This document shows, in pieces, positions 8,496 to 17,347 of a stretch of DNA of 64,000 bases (the stretch's first letter is position 1; every line of letters starts with the position of its first letter). The DNA is taken from positions 1 to 64,000 of the forward strand of contig CAYQLT010000012.1 of assembly GCA_964418425.1 (NCBI GenBank). Reading direction: 5' to 3'. This DNA comes from CAYQLT01 sp964418425. GTDB lineage: Bacteria > Bacillota > Limnochordia > Limnochordales > Geochordaceae. A program made the position numbers and the translations under genes. The notes under the pieces are model-generated. The model did no database searches. It was not told where the DNA came from and worked only from the letters and a program-made list of their open reading frames with translations.

Positions 8496-9219
8496 CTCGC
8501 AGCATCTCCACCACCCGCTCTTCGGAAAGCTCCCGGGCCGGCAACGTGGCCATCACCCGGGCGGGGCGGGGGCTGAGGATCACGACCCGGTGGGCCAACC
8601 GGCGTGCCTCGTGGACGTCGTGGGTGACGAGGATCGCCGGCTGACCCTCCCAAAGGGTCTTCAGCAACCGGTGCAGCTCCTGGCGGGTGAGCGCGTCCAC
8701 CGCCGCGAAGGGCTCGTCGAGCAGCCAGAGATCTCCCCCGCCCAGCAGGGTGCGGGCGAGGGCCACCCGCTGGCGCATCCCCCCGGAGAGCTGGCCGGGA
8801 CGCCACCGCTCAAAGCCTGCCAGGCCAAGCCGCTGGAAGAGAAGGCCCGCCCGGGTGCGGGCGGCGGCTTTGTGCCCCCGGATCTCGGCCGCCAGCAGGG
8901 CGTTGGCCAGGGCGCTTCGCCACGGCAGCAGCAGGTCCCGCTGTTGCAGGTAGGCCACCCGGCCCCGCAGGCTCGTCACCGGGAGCCCGTCCCACCAGAT
9001 GTCGCCGCCATCGGCGGGGGTGACGCCGGCCAGGATGTCCAGGAAAGTGGTCTTGCCGCAGCCGCTGGGCCCCAGCACCGCCACGATCTCCCCGACATCC
9101 ACGGTCAGCGTGACCGAGTCGAGGACGGGGAAGTCGCCGAAGCGCTTGGCAAGGCCGCTTACCTGAAGGCGGGGCCTGGCGGCGCCCGCCGCATGGGGTG
9201 GGTGGGATCCCCGGTTCAC
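8464..9219 (-). CDS. thiZ: ABC transporter ATPase, ThiZ-like
   Basis: A 251-residue ATPase subunit. Walker A GPSGCGKTT, the Q-loop (YLQQRDLLLPW), the signature LSGGMRQRVALART, Walker B LWLLDEPFAAVD and the switch His (VTHD) are all present. The start is GTG at 9219; the ribosome site GGGAGG, seven bases upstream, is part of the 3' end of the TPP riboswitch. It energises uptake through the ThiX-like permease. First gene of the thiamine-precursor operon. Confidence 0.9.
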   Translation of the reverse strand: MNRGSHPPHAAGAARPRLQVSGLAKRFGDFPVLDSVTLTVDVGEIVAVLGPSGCGKTTFLDILAGVTPADGGDIWWDGLPVTSLRGRVAYLQQRDLLLPWRSALANALLAAEIRGHKAAARTRAGLLFQRLGLAGFERWRPGQLSGGMRQRVALARTLLGGGDLWLLDEPFAAVDALTRQELHRLLKTLWEGQPAILVTHDVHEARRLAHRVVILSPRPARVMATLPARELSEERVVEMLRDGSDGFGHPR

Positions 9220-9227
9220 CTGACGCC

Positions 9228-9318
9228 CTCCCTACGCCGGCATGACCCGGATCAGGTTCGAGGGGTCTGCGGCCTTGCGCCGCACTCTCAGCGCCCGAAC
9301 GGGGCGCTCCCCCGGCGT
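9228..9318 (-). ncRNA. TPP riboswitch (THI element)
   Basis: On the minus strand the conserved blocks appear in order: an ACGCCGG arm, CTGAGAGTGC, then GACCCCTCGAACCTGATCCGGGT, CATGCCGGCGT and AGGGAGG (given here as separate pieces of one element). The P1 helix pairs ACGCCGG (9312-9318) with CCGGCGT (9234-9240). The TAGGGAGG just after P1 is also the ribosome site of the ATPase gene whose GTG is at 9219. Ligand binding should therefore hide the site and shut down translation. The leader contains no separate terminator. Confidence 0.95.
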
Positions 9319-9358
9319 CCGCAGATGCGCTGATGCTTTGAAATCTGTGCCAGGCTAA

Positions 9359-9387
9359 CATCTACCGTACCCCGACACCCCTGTCAA
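9359..9387 (-). promoter_or_regulatory. Sigma-A promoter of the thiamine-precursor operon
   Basis: Reading on the minus strand: TTGACA (9382-9387), a 17-base spacer, TAGATG (9359-9364). Transcription would start about 35 bases before the riboswitch P1 helix, as expected for a TPP leader. The rest of the gap up to 9608 holds C/G-rich sequence with repeated CGGGCGCTCG-type words and no other recognisable feature. Confidence 0.75.
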
Positions 9388-9608
9388 GCCGCAAGTCCCG
9401 GCCCGCGTGCCGGGCAAACCCCCCGTCGCTGCCGGGCACCCGGTATCCGTCTCCCCGCCGGGCGCTCGTCCCTGCCGGGCGCTCGGCACTGCGCCGGGCC
9501 GGCCGTCTTAAGGATGCCTTGGCCATCCGGCGCGCGCCTTCATAGACTGACGGTGTGCTGGACGGGGCTGTCGCCCGGGCGGGCGACTGCCTCGGGGAGG
9601 GAGCTTTC

Positions 9609-11300
9609 GTGCACCTTGCCGCCGCCTTCGAGCTGGCCGCCTCCCGCTATCCGGAGGCGCAGGCCCTGGTGACACCCCGGGAGCGGCTGTGTTACGCAGC
9701 CTGGCGTGAGCGCGTCCACAAGCTGGCGAAAGCCCTGGTGCGGGCCGGCCTGCGCAGGGGAGACCGGGTTGCTTTGTGCATCGCGGATCCATCGGCGCTG
9801 GCCACGGCCTTTGTGGCCGTGCAGGCGGCGGCCGCGGTGGCCGTCTTGATCCACACCCGCTGGAAGGCAGGCGAGATCGCCTTCGCCCTGCGCGATGCCC
9901 GGCCCCGGCTCGTCGTCTGCGATCCTGCCACCGAGGAGGCGGTATCGGCGGCGGTCGGGGGCGGCCAGCCGGCTGTGGCCGCGGCGGAACCGGTGGAGCT
10001 TCGGGCTTTGGTGCTGCAGGCGTGCGGCCGGGCAGAGGGCGGCGCCGAGCCCGCAAGCCCGCACGGCGCAGACACCCCAAGCGTGGCGGCTGGGGCCGCC
10101 TGGCCCTGCGACGCCGTGCCGTCCACCATCTTCTACACCTCGGGAACCACGGGCCGCCCGAAAGGGGTGGTGCGAACCCACCGCAGCGATTATCACGCCG
10201 CGCTGGCGATGATCCTGGAGCACGGCTGGGGCCGCTTCGAGAGGGTGCTGGGCGTGATGCCCCTTTACCACACCATGGGGCTGCATACCCTCATCAGCCT
10301 CATCCTGCTCAACGGCGCGCTGGTCGTCCCCGACCGCTTCGACCCGGCCCGGTGCCTGGAATGGGTACAGGCTGAGGGGGTAAGCGCCCTCTACCTGGTG
10401 CCCACCGCCTTCCATGACCTGGTGGAGGCGGCGGCAGGGGCGGTGGTGCCGGTCCCCCGGCTGGCCTTCGCGGGGGCGCCCATGGCACCCGGGCTGGTTG
10501 AGCGCTGCCGCGACGTTTTCCGGCCGCAGTTGTTCGTCAACCATTACGGTTGCACGGAGATGCACCTCATCACCGCCAACCGCCGCCTGGATCGCAAGCC
10601 CGCCTGCGCAGGCCGCCCCGGCCTGCACACCCGGCTTCAGGTGGTGCCCGCGATCGCCGAGCCGCAGGAGGATAAGGCGGTTGCGACCTCACCGGCCTCG
10701 GGCAGCGCCGGTAGCCAGCCTGTGGGTCAGCCGGCTTGCCGGCAGCTGGCCCCGGGTGAAGTGGGGGAGGTGGTGGTGGACGCGGGTTCCCCCCAGGCCT
10801 TCTCGGGCTACCTGAACCGCCCGGATGCCAGCCGACGGGCTCTTCGAGGCGGGTGGTACTTCACCGGTGACCTCGGCTACCTGGACGACGAGGGCGAGCT
10901 GTTTCTCGCCGGCCGAATCGACGACCTCATCATCACGGGTGGAGAGAACGTCTACCCCGCCGAGGTGGAGGCGGTACTGGAAGCCCACCCCGGCGTCCGG
11001 GAGGTGGCCGTGGTGGGGCTGCCCGACGACCGGTGGGGCCAGGTTGTGACCGCCTTCGTGGTGCCCCGAAGCCCCGATCTGGGACCGCAGGAGCTGGATC
11101 GGTTCTGCCTGGCCAGCGCCCATCTCGCCCGCTTCAAACGGCCCCGCCGTTATGTGTTCGTGGAGAGCCTGCCTCGCTCCCCGGCGGGGAAGCTGGTGCG
11201 GGCGGCCCTGCGGGAGGCGGGGGCGTTTGCCGGGCGACCGACCCCAAGTGAGCTGAGGGGAGAGTCGGCGCATGGTCGCCACGCGGCTGGAACACTTTGA
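9609..11300 (+). CDS. Acyl-CoA synthetase-like AMP-forming ligase
   Basis: A 563-residue ANL-superfamily adenylating enzyme that activates a carboxylic acid as its adenylate, usually for thioester formation. Motifs: the P-loop TSGTTGRPKG (A3), the YGCTEM aromatic/Glu segment (A5), GGWYFTGDLGYLDDEG with the ATP-ribose Asp (A7), the hinge GRIDDLIITGGENVYP (A8), and the C-terminal catalytic Lys in PRSPAGKLVR. An Ala/Gly-rich insert (about residues 380-400) precedes A7. GTG at 9609 is preceded by GGGGAGGGAG; a GTG at 9555 would add 18 residues without a ribosome site. Its end overlaps the aminotransferase gene by 29 bases. The acid substrate is unknown. Confidence 0.85.
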   Translation: MHLAAAFELAASRYPEAQALVTPRERLCYAAWRERVHKLAKALVRAGLRRGDRVALCIADPSALATAFVAVQAAAAVAVLIHTRWKAGEIAFALRDARPRLVVCDPATEEAVSAAVGGGQPAVAAAEPVELRALVLQACGRAEGGAEPASPHGADTPSVAAGAAWPCDAVPSTIFYTSGTTGRPKGVVRTHRSDYHAALAMILEHGWGRFERVLGVMPLYHTMGLHTLISLILLNGALVVPDRFDPARCLEWVQAEGVSALYLVPTAFHDLVEAAAGAVVPVPRLAFAGAPMAPGLVERCRDVFRPQLFVNHYGCTEMHLITANRRLDRKPACAGRPGLHTRLQVVPAIAEPQEDKAVATSPASGSAGSQPVGQPACRQLAPGEVGEVVVDAGSPQAFSGYLNRPDASRRALRGGWYFTGDLGYLDDEGELFLAGRIDDLIITGGENVYPAEVEAVLEAHPGVREVAVVGLPDDRWGQVVTAFVVPRSPDLGPQELDRFCLASAHLARFKRPRRYVFVESLPRSPAGKLVRAALREAGAFAGRPTPSELRGESAHGRHAAGTL

Positions 11301-12474
11301 CCTTCCCCCCCAGTGGTCGACCCTTCGGGAGGCAGCCCGGCGGGAGCAGAGGACCGGGCAGCGCATCATCCACCTGGAAAAGGGAGACTACAGCTCACCC
11401 GAGTTCCAGCCGCCCGAACAGGCCATCGAGGCGGCGATCCGGGAGCTGGGCCGGCGGGAGGTGCGCTATTCGCCCGGGCCGGGGATCGGGCCTCTGCGTG
11501 AGGCCCTGGCCGAGGAGATGAGCCGCCGGGGCCGGCCCACCGATCCCGACGAGATCGTGGTGACGCCGGGGGCGAAATTCGCCATCGCCGCCAGCCTGCT
11601 GCTCTTGTTGGACAGCGGGGATGAGGTGGTGATGCCCGATCCGGGATACCCGCCCGACGAGTTTTGGGCCCGCTACCTGCGGGCGCAGGTGAAGCACCTG
11701 CGGTTTCGCAACCCCCGCTCGGTGGACGCCGATCACCTGGCCGACCTCATCACCCCCAAGACCCGCCTGCTCATCCTCAACACCCCGCAGCGGCCCAACG
11801 GGCAGCTCATCGAAAACCTGCACGAGCTGGCCGAGGTGCTGCGGCGCTTTCCCCACGTGACGCTGGTGTCCGATGAGATCTTCTCGCAGCTGGTCTACGA
11901 ACCGCATCGCCACGTCTCCCTGTCGGCCGATCCCGAACTGCGGGAGCGGACCGTGGTGGTGGACACCTTCTCCAAGGCGTACGTGATGACCGGCTTCCGG
12001 ATCGGATGGCTTACGGCGCCGCGGCCTTTGGCCGTCAAGTACGACATTCTGCTGCAAAACAGCTGCACCAACGTGAGCACCGTGCTTCAGCAGGCGGCGC
12101 TGGCCGCCCTGCGGGCTCCTCGCGCTTTCCTGGACGGGCTGCGCGCTCGCCTCGTGCGCAAGCGGGATCTCGCCTACGCCATCCTGTCCCGCTCGACGGC
12201 GCTGTCGGTCGACAACGCCCAGGCCACCTTCTACCTGGCTCCCAGCCTGCGGCCATCCGCGGATGATCGGGCCGTCGTCCGGCGGCTTCTCGATGCCGGC
12301 GTGGCCGTCGTCCCGGGCTCCGCCTTCGGCCCCGCAGGGGCCGGGAGCCTCCGGCTGACCTTCGCGGTCTCCGACGAGGAGCTGCGCGAGGGGGTCACCC
12401 GGCTCGTGGAGCACCTGGAGGACCGGGCCAGAGGGCTTGCGGGCCGCCAGGAGGGCGCCGAAACCCGTGAATGA
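11272..12474 (+). CDS. Class I/II PLP-dependent aminotransferase
   Basis: A 400-residue fold-type I aminotransferase. The PLP Lys lies in DTFSKAYVMTGFRIGW, with the distal Arg of that motif present. The cofactor ring Asp is in VTLVSDEIFS and the phosphate-binding turn in TPGAKFAIAA. The usual NPxNPTG loop reads NTPQRPNG, a variant. ATG follows GGGGAGAG. It overlaps the ligase gene before it and the Mur-like gene after it (8 bases), so all three are probably one translationally coupled unit. It may supply or consume the amino acid joined by its neighbours; the substrate is not deducible. Confidence 0.87.
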   Translation: MVATRLEHFDLPPQWSTLREAARREQRTGQRIIHLEKGDYSSPEFQPPEQAIEAAIRELGRREVRYSPGPGIGPLREALAEEMSRRGRPTDPDEIVVTPGAKFAIAASLLLLLDSGDEVVMPDPGYPPDEFWARYLRAQVKHLRFRNPRSVDADHLADLITPKTRLLILNTPQRPNGQLIENLHELAEVLRRFPHVTLVSDEIFSQLVYEPHRHVSLSADPELRERTVVVDTFSKAYVMTGFRIGWLTAPRPLAVKYDILLQNSCTNVSTVLQQAALAALRAPRAFLDGLRARLVRKRDLAYAILSRSTALSVDNAQATFYLAPSLRPSADDRAVVRRLLDAGVAVVPGSAFGPAGAGSLRLTFAVSDEELREGVTRLVEHLEDRARGLAGRQEGAETRE

Positions 12475-14041
12475 GCGGGAATGCCACCTGGACAGGGGCG
12501 CATGCCACCCCGAGCCGGAATGGCCCCTGCCGGCGCTCCTGGACGGCCTGGAGGGGGTTCCCTTCGGCGACTGGGCGGGCGTACGGGTGCGCGGGCTTTG
12601 CATCGACTCCCGCCGGGCCCGACCCGGGGATCTGTTCATCGCCCTTCCCGGGCAGCATACCCACGGCGTGCGGTTTCTGGAGAAGGCCTGCGAGCGGGGG
12701 ATTGCTGCCGCCATCGTGCCGCAGGGCTGGAGCGAGGCGGGAGCGGCCCTTCCCGGCCCCGGGGCGCCGCCGCCCTGGGCCGCCGGGCTTGCGGGCCTTG
12801 CGGTGGCCGACCCGCGCCGGGCGCTGGCCGAGGTCTCGGCCTGTTTCTACGGGCACCCGGCTCGCTCCCTGTTCGTGGTCGGCGTCACGGGAACCAACGG
12901 CAAGAGCACCTTCGTCCACATGGCTGCCCAGATCCTCCGGGCCGGCGGGATGCCGGCGGGCATCTGGAGCACCCCGGTGGTCGATTCGGGGTTGTCTCGG
13001 TTTCGACCGGCGCTGACCACTCCCGACCCTCCGCAGCTGCACCGCTTCTTCCGGGAGGTCTTTCAGGCCGGGCAGCGCCACGCCTGCATCGAGGTCTCCT
13101 CCCACGGCCTGGCCCAGGGACGGGTGGCGGGGGTGGAGTTCGCGGTGGGCGCGCTGACCAGCCTCAGCGCCGATCATCTGGACTTCCACGGGGACATGGA
13201 GCAGTACGCGGCGGTCAAAGAGAGCTTCGTGCGAGCTTTGGGTCCCAAAAGCGTCTGCCTGCTCAACGCCGACGACGCCCGGGTGCGAGCCATGGCCCGC
13301 TCGGCCCGGGGGCGGGTGGTGCTCTACGGCTTTTCGCCGCAGGCTCACCTGCGGGCCCTGGAACCCGAATACGGGCCCGGGGGAAGCCGGCTGCGCCTGC
13401 GCCTTTGCGGACTGGAGCCTCTGGCACCCGACGGCGACGTCGCCGTGCAGGTGGGCATTCCCGGTCGCCATAACGTCCTCAACGCGCTGGCCGCCCTCGG
13501 CGCCGGCCTGGTGGCCGGGGTGCCCCTGGAGGCCGCCTGCGGGGCATTGGCCCGCTTGCAGGCTCCTGCCCGGCGCCTGGAGACCCTGCGGGTCGGGCCG
13601 TACACGGTGATCAGCGACGTGGCCATGAACGAGGCCAGCTACGAAGCGGTGATGGAGACGGTGGGGATGGCCTACCCGGGCCGGCCGCTGGTGGTGGTGA
13701 GCGCGGTGCGGGGAAACCGCGGCCCGGCGGTCAACGCGGCCGTGGCCGGCGTCCTTGCCCGCTGGAACCGCAGGCTCTCCTTTGCCCCCCTGGTGGTCTC
13801 CCTCAGCTGCTCCCACGTGCAGCAATACGAGGCAGATTACCGGGTCCGGCCGGAAGAGGCAGAGGCGTTTGTGCAGGCGGCCGAACAGGGCGGCCTTCCA
13901 TGCCGGCTCTTCGAGGAGCTGCCGGACGCCATCGCATGCGGGGTCGGTCGCCTCTGTCCCGGCGGCGTGCTGCTCTTGCTGGGGACCTTCGGGATGGACG
14001 ACGGCGCGGGCATGGCCGAGCAGCTTTTGCGCGACCGCTGA
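12467..14041 (+). CDS. Divergent Mur ligase family protein, MurE-like
   Basis: A 524-residue ATP-dependent amide ligase-like protein. The ATP loop is VTGTNGKSTFVH, followed by TTPDPPQLHRFF, EVSSHGLAQGR and HLDFHG with a candidate carbamylated Lys in YAAVKESF; GRHNVLNALAALG closes the central domain. The C-terminal domain is divergent: DYAHxPD is replaced by SDVAMNEASYE, GGDRD by AVRGNRG, and the DNPR diaminopimelate signature is absent. It is therefore unlikely to be the cell's peptidoglycan MurE, and no other mur or fts genes are near. GTG at 12467 lies in the aminotransferase stop region, with AGGAGG 12 bases before. It probably ligates an amino acid in the pathway encoded by the two preceding genes. 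Confidence 0.78.
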   Translation: MNERECHLDRGACHPEPEWPLPALLDGLEGVPFGDWAGVRVRGLCIDSRRARPGDLFIALPGQHTHGVRFLEKACERGIAAAIVPQGWSEAGAALPGPGAPPPWAAGLAGLAVADPRRALAEVSACFYGHPARSLFVVGVTGTNGKSTFVHMAAQILRAGGMPAGIWSTPVVDSGLSRFRPALTTPDPPQLHRFFREVFQAGQRHACIEVSSHGLAQGRVAGVEFAVGALTSLSADHLDFHGDMEQYAAVKESFVRALGPKSVCLLNADDARVRAMARSARGRVVLYGFSPQAHLRALEPEYGPGGSRLRLRLCGLEPLAPDGDVAVQVGIPGRHNVLNALAALGAGLVAGVPLEAACGALARLQAPARRLETLRVGPYTVISDVAMNEASYEAVMETVGMAYPGRPLVVVSAVRGNRGPAVNAAVAGVLARWNRRLSFAPLVVSLSCSHVQQYEADYRVRPEEAEAFVQAAEQGGLPCRLFEELPDAIACGVGRLCPGGVLLLLGTFGMDDGAGMAEQLLRDR

Positions 14042-14076
14042 GTCTCCCTCGCGGCCTCCCGCCATCGTCGGAGGGC

Positions 14077-14643
14077 TTAGCCGCAGGCGCGGCCTCGACC
14101 CCGCGGCGGGCCGGCGCCTCCCGGGGGGTTGCACGGCCTGCGGCCCGGGATGTGGGGCGCCACCAGCACGTGGCAGACCACCACCGCATCCTCCCCGTTG
14201 CCGAAAAACGAGGGACAGACCCCCACCTGAACCCACCCCAGCCGCTCGAGCAGCGCCAGCTGCGGCAGGTTGGAAACCCGAACCTCCCCTGCAAACCAGC
14301 AGGCTCCCCGCGCGGCGGCCACCCGGTCGGCGGCCTGCTGCACCGCGGTGCCCAGCCCCTGGCGGCGAAACTGCGGGTCGACGGCCATGCTGATGGTGTG
14401 GGCGAGGGGGCCCATCAGCCGGAACCCGATGTAGGCGGCCACCTGCCCGGCGCGGCGGGCCACCACGTAGCACGTGCCGGGCCGAACCCACAGTGCGGCC
14501 AGCCCCGCAAGGGAGAGGGGCTCGGGAAAGCAAACCCGCTCCAGCCGGGCGATCTGGGGCAGATCCCCGACCCGACCCCGATCCACCACGTACGGGCCGA
14601 AGGCGAAAGGAAGCTCCGGCCAGCGCTGCCGCCGCGCAGCCAT
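14077..14643 (-). CDS. GNAT-family acetyltransferase
   Basis: A 188-residue GNAT fold protein resembling RimI/PhnO-type N-acetyltransferases. The acetyl-CoA loop is visible as DPQFRRQGLGTAVQQ (about residues 88-102), preceded by the strand ISMAV and followed by the Asn/Leu region SNLPQLALLERLGW. It starts 13 bases after the methyltransferase stop and has no clear ribosome site, so coupling is likely. The C-terminal 20 residues are Pro/Gly/Arg-rich and probably disordered. The substrate is unknown. Confidence 0.8.
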   Translation of the reverse strand: MAARRQRWPELPFAFGPYVVDRGRVGDLPQIARLERVCFPEPLSLAGLAALWVRPGTCYVVARRAGQVAAYIGFRLMGPLAHTISMAVDPQFRRQGLGTAVQQAADRVAAARGACWFAGEVRVSNLPQLALLERLGWVQVGVCPSFFGNGEDAVVVCHVLVAPHIPGRRPCNPPGGAGPPRGRGRACG

Positions 14644-14656
14644 CCCATCGGGCAGG

Positions 14657-15298
14657 CTATGGCGCCGAACGCGGCACGATGACCCAGGCGTACTGCTCCT
14701 CCTGGTCGCTCACCTCCCGCTCCACCCGCCACCCGGTGGCGCCAAGCCACGCGCGAAGCTGCCAGCGGGGGATGCGGCGCTCGAGGGGCGGGCCGATGGC
14801 GCCTGCTCCATCGGGATCGAACTCGGCCACCAGGGCCGCCCCGCTCGGGCGCAGCAGCGAGGCGGCCCGCCTGAGCACCGCCGCAGGGTCGGGCACGTGG
14901 TGGAGGACATGGGTGAGAAACAGGCCGTCTACGGGCTCCGGCAGCTCCACGTGGGCCGCATCCGCCAGGACCGAATGCAGCCGGGCGAGGGGAGTACCCT
15001 CGCGCAGTTGCTCCTGCCACCGGGCCGCCAGAAAGGCCAGCGCCCCGGGCTCGGTGTCCACCGCATACATGCGCCCTTGCGGCCCCAGAAGCCGGCCCAC
15101 CGCAAGGGCGGTGAGCCCGGGGCCGCAGCCGATGTCGGCCGCGGCGCCCCCGACAGGTAGCCGAAGCTCCGCCGCCCATCTCTCGATGAGGTGGCGGCGG
15201 GCAGCCTGCCGCTGGAACATGCGGCTCCAGCGGTCGTCCGGGGTAAGGCCGTCCTCTCCCGGGCGCGTGCCGAAGGCTTCTCGTCCGTCCACCGCCAA
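14657..15298 (-). CDS. Class I SAM-dependent methyltransferase
   Basis: A 213-residue Rossmann-fold methyltransferase. Motif I is ADIGCGPGLTALAVG (about residues 54-68), motif II ends YAVDTE, and the motif IV region reads LFLTHVLHHVPDPAAVL, matching the Methyltransf_11/UbiE-like group. The start appears to be TTG at 15298, with GGATGGGAAG just upstream. It lies 27 bases after HflC and 13 bases before the acetyltransferase, probably as a read-through tail of the hflKC unit. The substrate is unknown. Confidence 0.82.
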   Translation of the reverse strand: MAVDGREAFGTRPGEDGLTPDDRWSRMFQRQAARRHLIERWAAELRLPVGGAAADIGCGPGLTALAVGRLLGPQGRMYAVDTEPGALAFLAARWQEQLREGTPLARLHSVLADAAHVELPEPVDGLFLTHVLHHVPDPAAVLRRAASLLRPSGAALVAEFDPDGAGAIGPPLERRIPRWQLRAWLGATGWRVEREVSDQEEQYAWVIVPRSAP

Positions 15299-15325
15299 GA
15301 CTTCCCATCCTTTCGAGTCGGTGCC

Positions 15326-16210
15326 CTACCGGCGTGCCGACGCCGGCCCCTGGCCTGCGTAATTGAGGAGATAACGCAGAAAGTCCGAGCCCGTGTCCAT
15401 CACCACCACCGACTCGGAGGCCAACGTGGCCTGGTACGTTTCCAGGCTCCGCACGAACGCGTAGAACTCCGGATCCTCGCTGAACGCCTGGGCGTAGATG
15501 CGCGCGGCCTCCGCGTCCCCCTCGCCCCGGATGATCTGAGCCTGGCGGTACGCTTCGGCCAGAAGGACCTCCCGCTGGCGATCCGCCTCGGCCCGGATGG
15601 CCGCGGCGCGCTCCTCCCCTTCGGCCCGATACTGCTTGGCCTGGCGCTCCCGCTCGGTGCGCATGCGCTCGAAGACGGCCTGCTCGTTCTCCTCGGGCAG
15701 GTCCGCTTTCTTGATGCGCACGTCCACGACCTGGATGCCGTACTCCCGGGTCTTGCGGTCGGCCGCCTGGGTTACGTTGTCGGTGATGCTGCTGCGTCCC
15801 GACGACACGATGGTGGAAAGGTCGTAGCGGCCCAGCTCGACGCGCAGCTCCGAGTAGATGATGTCGTCCAGCCGGGCCTGGGCACCCGGGATGTCCCGCA
15901 CCGTCTGCAGAAAGCGCACAGGTTCCACGATGCGCCAGCGGGCGTAATTGTCCACCACCAGCGTCTTCTTGTCCTGGGTGATGATCACCGTCGGTTCCGC
16001 GTCATACTCCAGAAGCCGCCGGTCAAACATGACCGCCGTCTGAAAAGGGTTGGGCAGCTTGAAGTGCAGGCCCGGTTCCGTGATTTCCCGCACCGGCCTC
16101 CCGAACTGGGTGATCACCGCCTGCTGCGTGGCATCCACCACCACAAACGGCCGCAAAAGCAAAACCACGGCCACAAGCCCGACGAATACCCATCCCAACG
16201 CACGTGTCAT
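15326..16210 (-). CDS. hflC: HflC membrane protease modulator
   Basis: A 294-residue SPFH/band-7 protein with one N-terminal membrane anchor (about residues 5-26) and a band-7 domain beginning AVITQFGRPVREITEPGLHFKLPNP. A charged coiled coil (about residues 175-240, rich in Glu/Arg/Ala) follows. It forms the HflKC ring that surrounds and moderates the FtsH protease. ATG overlaps the hflK stop as ATGA, typical of this obligate pair. Confidence 0.92.
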   Translation of the reverse strand: MTRALGWVFVGLVAVVLLLRPFVVVDATQQAVITQFGRPVREITEPGLHFKLPNPFQTAVMFDRRLLEYDAEPTVIITQDKKTLVVDNYARWRIVEPVRFLQTVRDIPGAQARLDDIIYSELRVELGRYDLSTIVSSGRSSITDNVTQAADRKTREYGIQVVDVRIKKADLPEENEQAVFERMRTERERQAKQYRAEGEERAAAIRAEADRQREVLLAEAYRQAQIIRGEGDAEAARIYAQAFSEDPEFYAFVRSLETYQATLASESVVVMDTGSDFLRYLLNYAGQGPASARR

Positions 16211-17313
16211 CGGCCGCTGCCCCCCGTCCCCGCGCCGGCGGTGCCTGCGGCGGCCCCCTGCCGGGAGGTCGCCGGGCTGCCGGAGCCCGGTGGCCCCGAC
16301 CCCGCTGCCGCGCCGCGAGCACCTTGCGCCAGCGGCCCCAGATCCAAAAGCGGCAGCAGGCGCTCGGTCTGACCTCCATCCACGATCACCTTGCGCACCG
16401 AGGGCAGGACGGCCTGCAGCGTCTCCAGGTGAAGCCGAACCCGGGTGACCTCCGGGCTCTTGCGGTATTCCTGGGCCAGCAGGCGGAAGCGCTCGGCGTC
16501 ACCCTGCGCCCGGGCGATCCGGGCCGCTTTATAGGCTTCCGCTTCCCGCAAGATGCGCTGGGCTTCGCCCCGGGCCCTGGGGATGACGTCGTTGGCGTAG
16601 GCTTCGGCCTGGTTGACGATGCGCACCTGATCTTCCCTCGCGCTGGCCACGTCTTTGAAAGCCGCCACGACGGGATCGGGCGGGTGCACGTCCTGAAGCT
16701 GCACCGCCACCACCTGGATGCCCGCGTCGTAGCTGTCCAGGATGCTCTGGATGAGCTCCCGGGTCTCCTCCTGCACCTGCGCCTTTCCCACGGTGAGGAC
16801 GTCATCGATGGCGTGCGCGCCCACCACCTGGCGCAGCGCCGCCTGGCTTGCCCCCCGCACCGCCCGATCGGGCTCCCGGACGTTGAAGAGATAGGCGGCC
16901 GCGTCCTTCACCCGGTACTGCACGATGACTTCCGCTACCACGATGTTTTCATCACCGGTCAGCATCAGGGATTCCTCGGGAACCGAGCGGTACTGAGGCG
17001 GCGGCCCCGGCGAGATGGTGCGAAACCCCAGCTCGATCCGGCGAACCACCGTCACAGGTACCCGGGTCACCCGCTCGATGGGCCAGGGCAGGCGGTAGTG
17101 GAGCCCCGGGTCGGTGGTGGCCACGTGCCTGCCGAACCGCCGCACGACCCCCTGCTCGGCGGGGCCCACCGAATAGACGCCGGTCAAAAGCCACACCACC
17201 GCGGCGGCCGCCACCAGGCCCGTCCAGCGAACCCGGTCCAGCCGCCGCAGCACCTGCGACGGCCGGAGAAGTGGGCCACCCTCTCCATGCCCGGGGCCCA
17301 TGTCGAAACCCAT
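16207..17313 (-). CDS. hflK: HflK membrane protease modulator
   Basis: A 368-residue SPFH protein with one membrane anchor (about residues 30-50, GLVAAAAVVWLLTGVYSV) and a band-7 domain from QGVVRRFGRHVATTDPGLHY. A coiled coil with ARGEAQRILREAEAYKAARI follows. The Gly/Ala/Pro-rich C terminus (last 45 residues) is low complexity. ATG at 17313 has AAAGGAGG nine bases upstream; the longer upstream frame is not needed. Partner of HflC in the FtsH-associated complex. It follows the EamA gene by 34 bases. Confidence 0.92.
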   Translation of the reverse strand: MGFDMGPGHGEGGPLLRPSQVLRRLDRVRWTGLVAAAAVVWLLTGVYSVGPAEQGVVRRFGRHVATTDPGLHYRLPWPIERVTRVPVTVVRRIELGFRTISPGPPPQYRSVPEESLMLTGDENIVVAEVIVQYRVKDAAAYLFNVREPDRAVRGASQAALRQVVGAHAIDDVLTVGKAQVQEETRELIQSILDSYDAGIQVVAVQLQDVHPPDPVVAAFKDVASAREDQVRIVNQAEAYANDVIPRARGEAQRILREAEAYKAARIARAQGDAERFRLLAQEYRKSPEVTRVRLHLETLQAVLPSVRKVIVDGGQTERLLPLLDLGPLAQGARGAAAGSGPPGSGSPATSRQGAAAGTAGAGTGGSGR

Positions 17314-17347
17314 CCGTGCAGGCCTCCTTTCGTCTCTCGCAAGAGGT

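Noticed and set aside
12395..14533. A 712-residue minus-strand open frame across the Mur-like gene
   Set aside because: Antisense shadow typical of high-GC DNA. The plus-strand frame carries intact ATP-ligase motifs.
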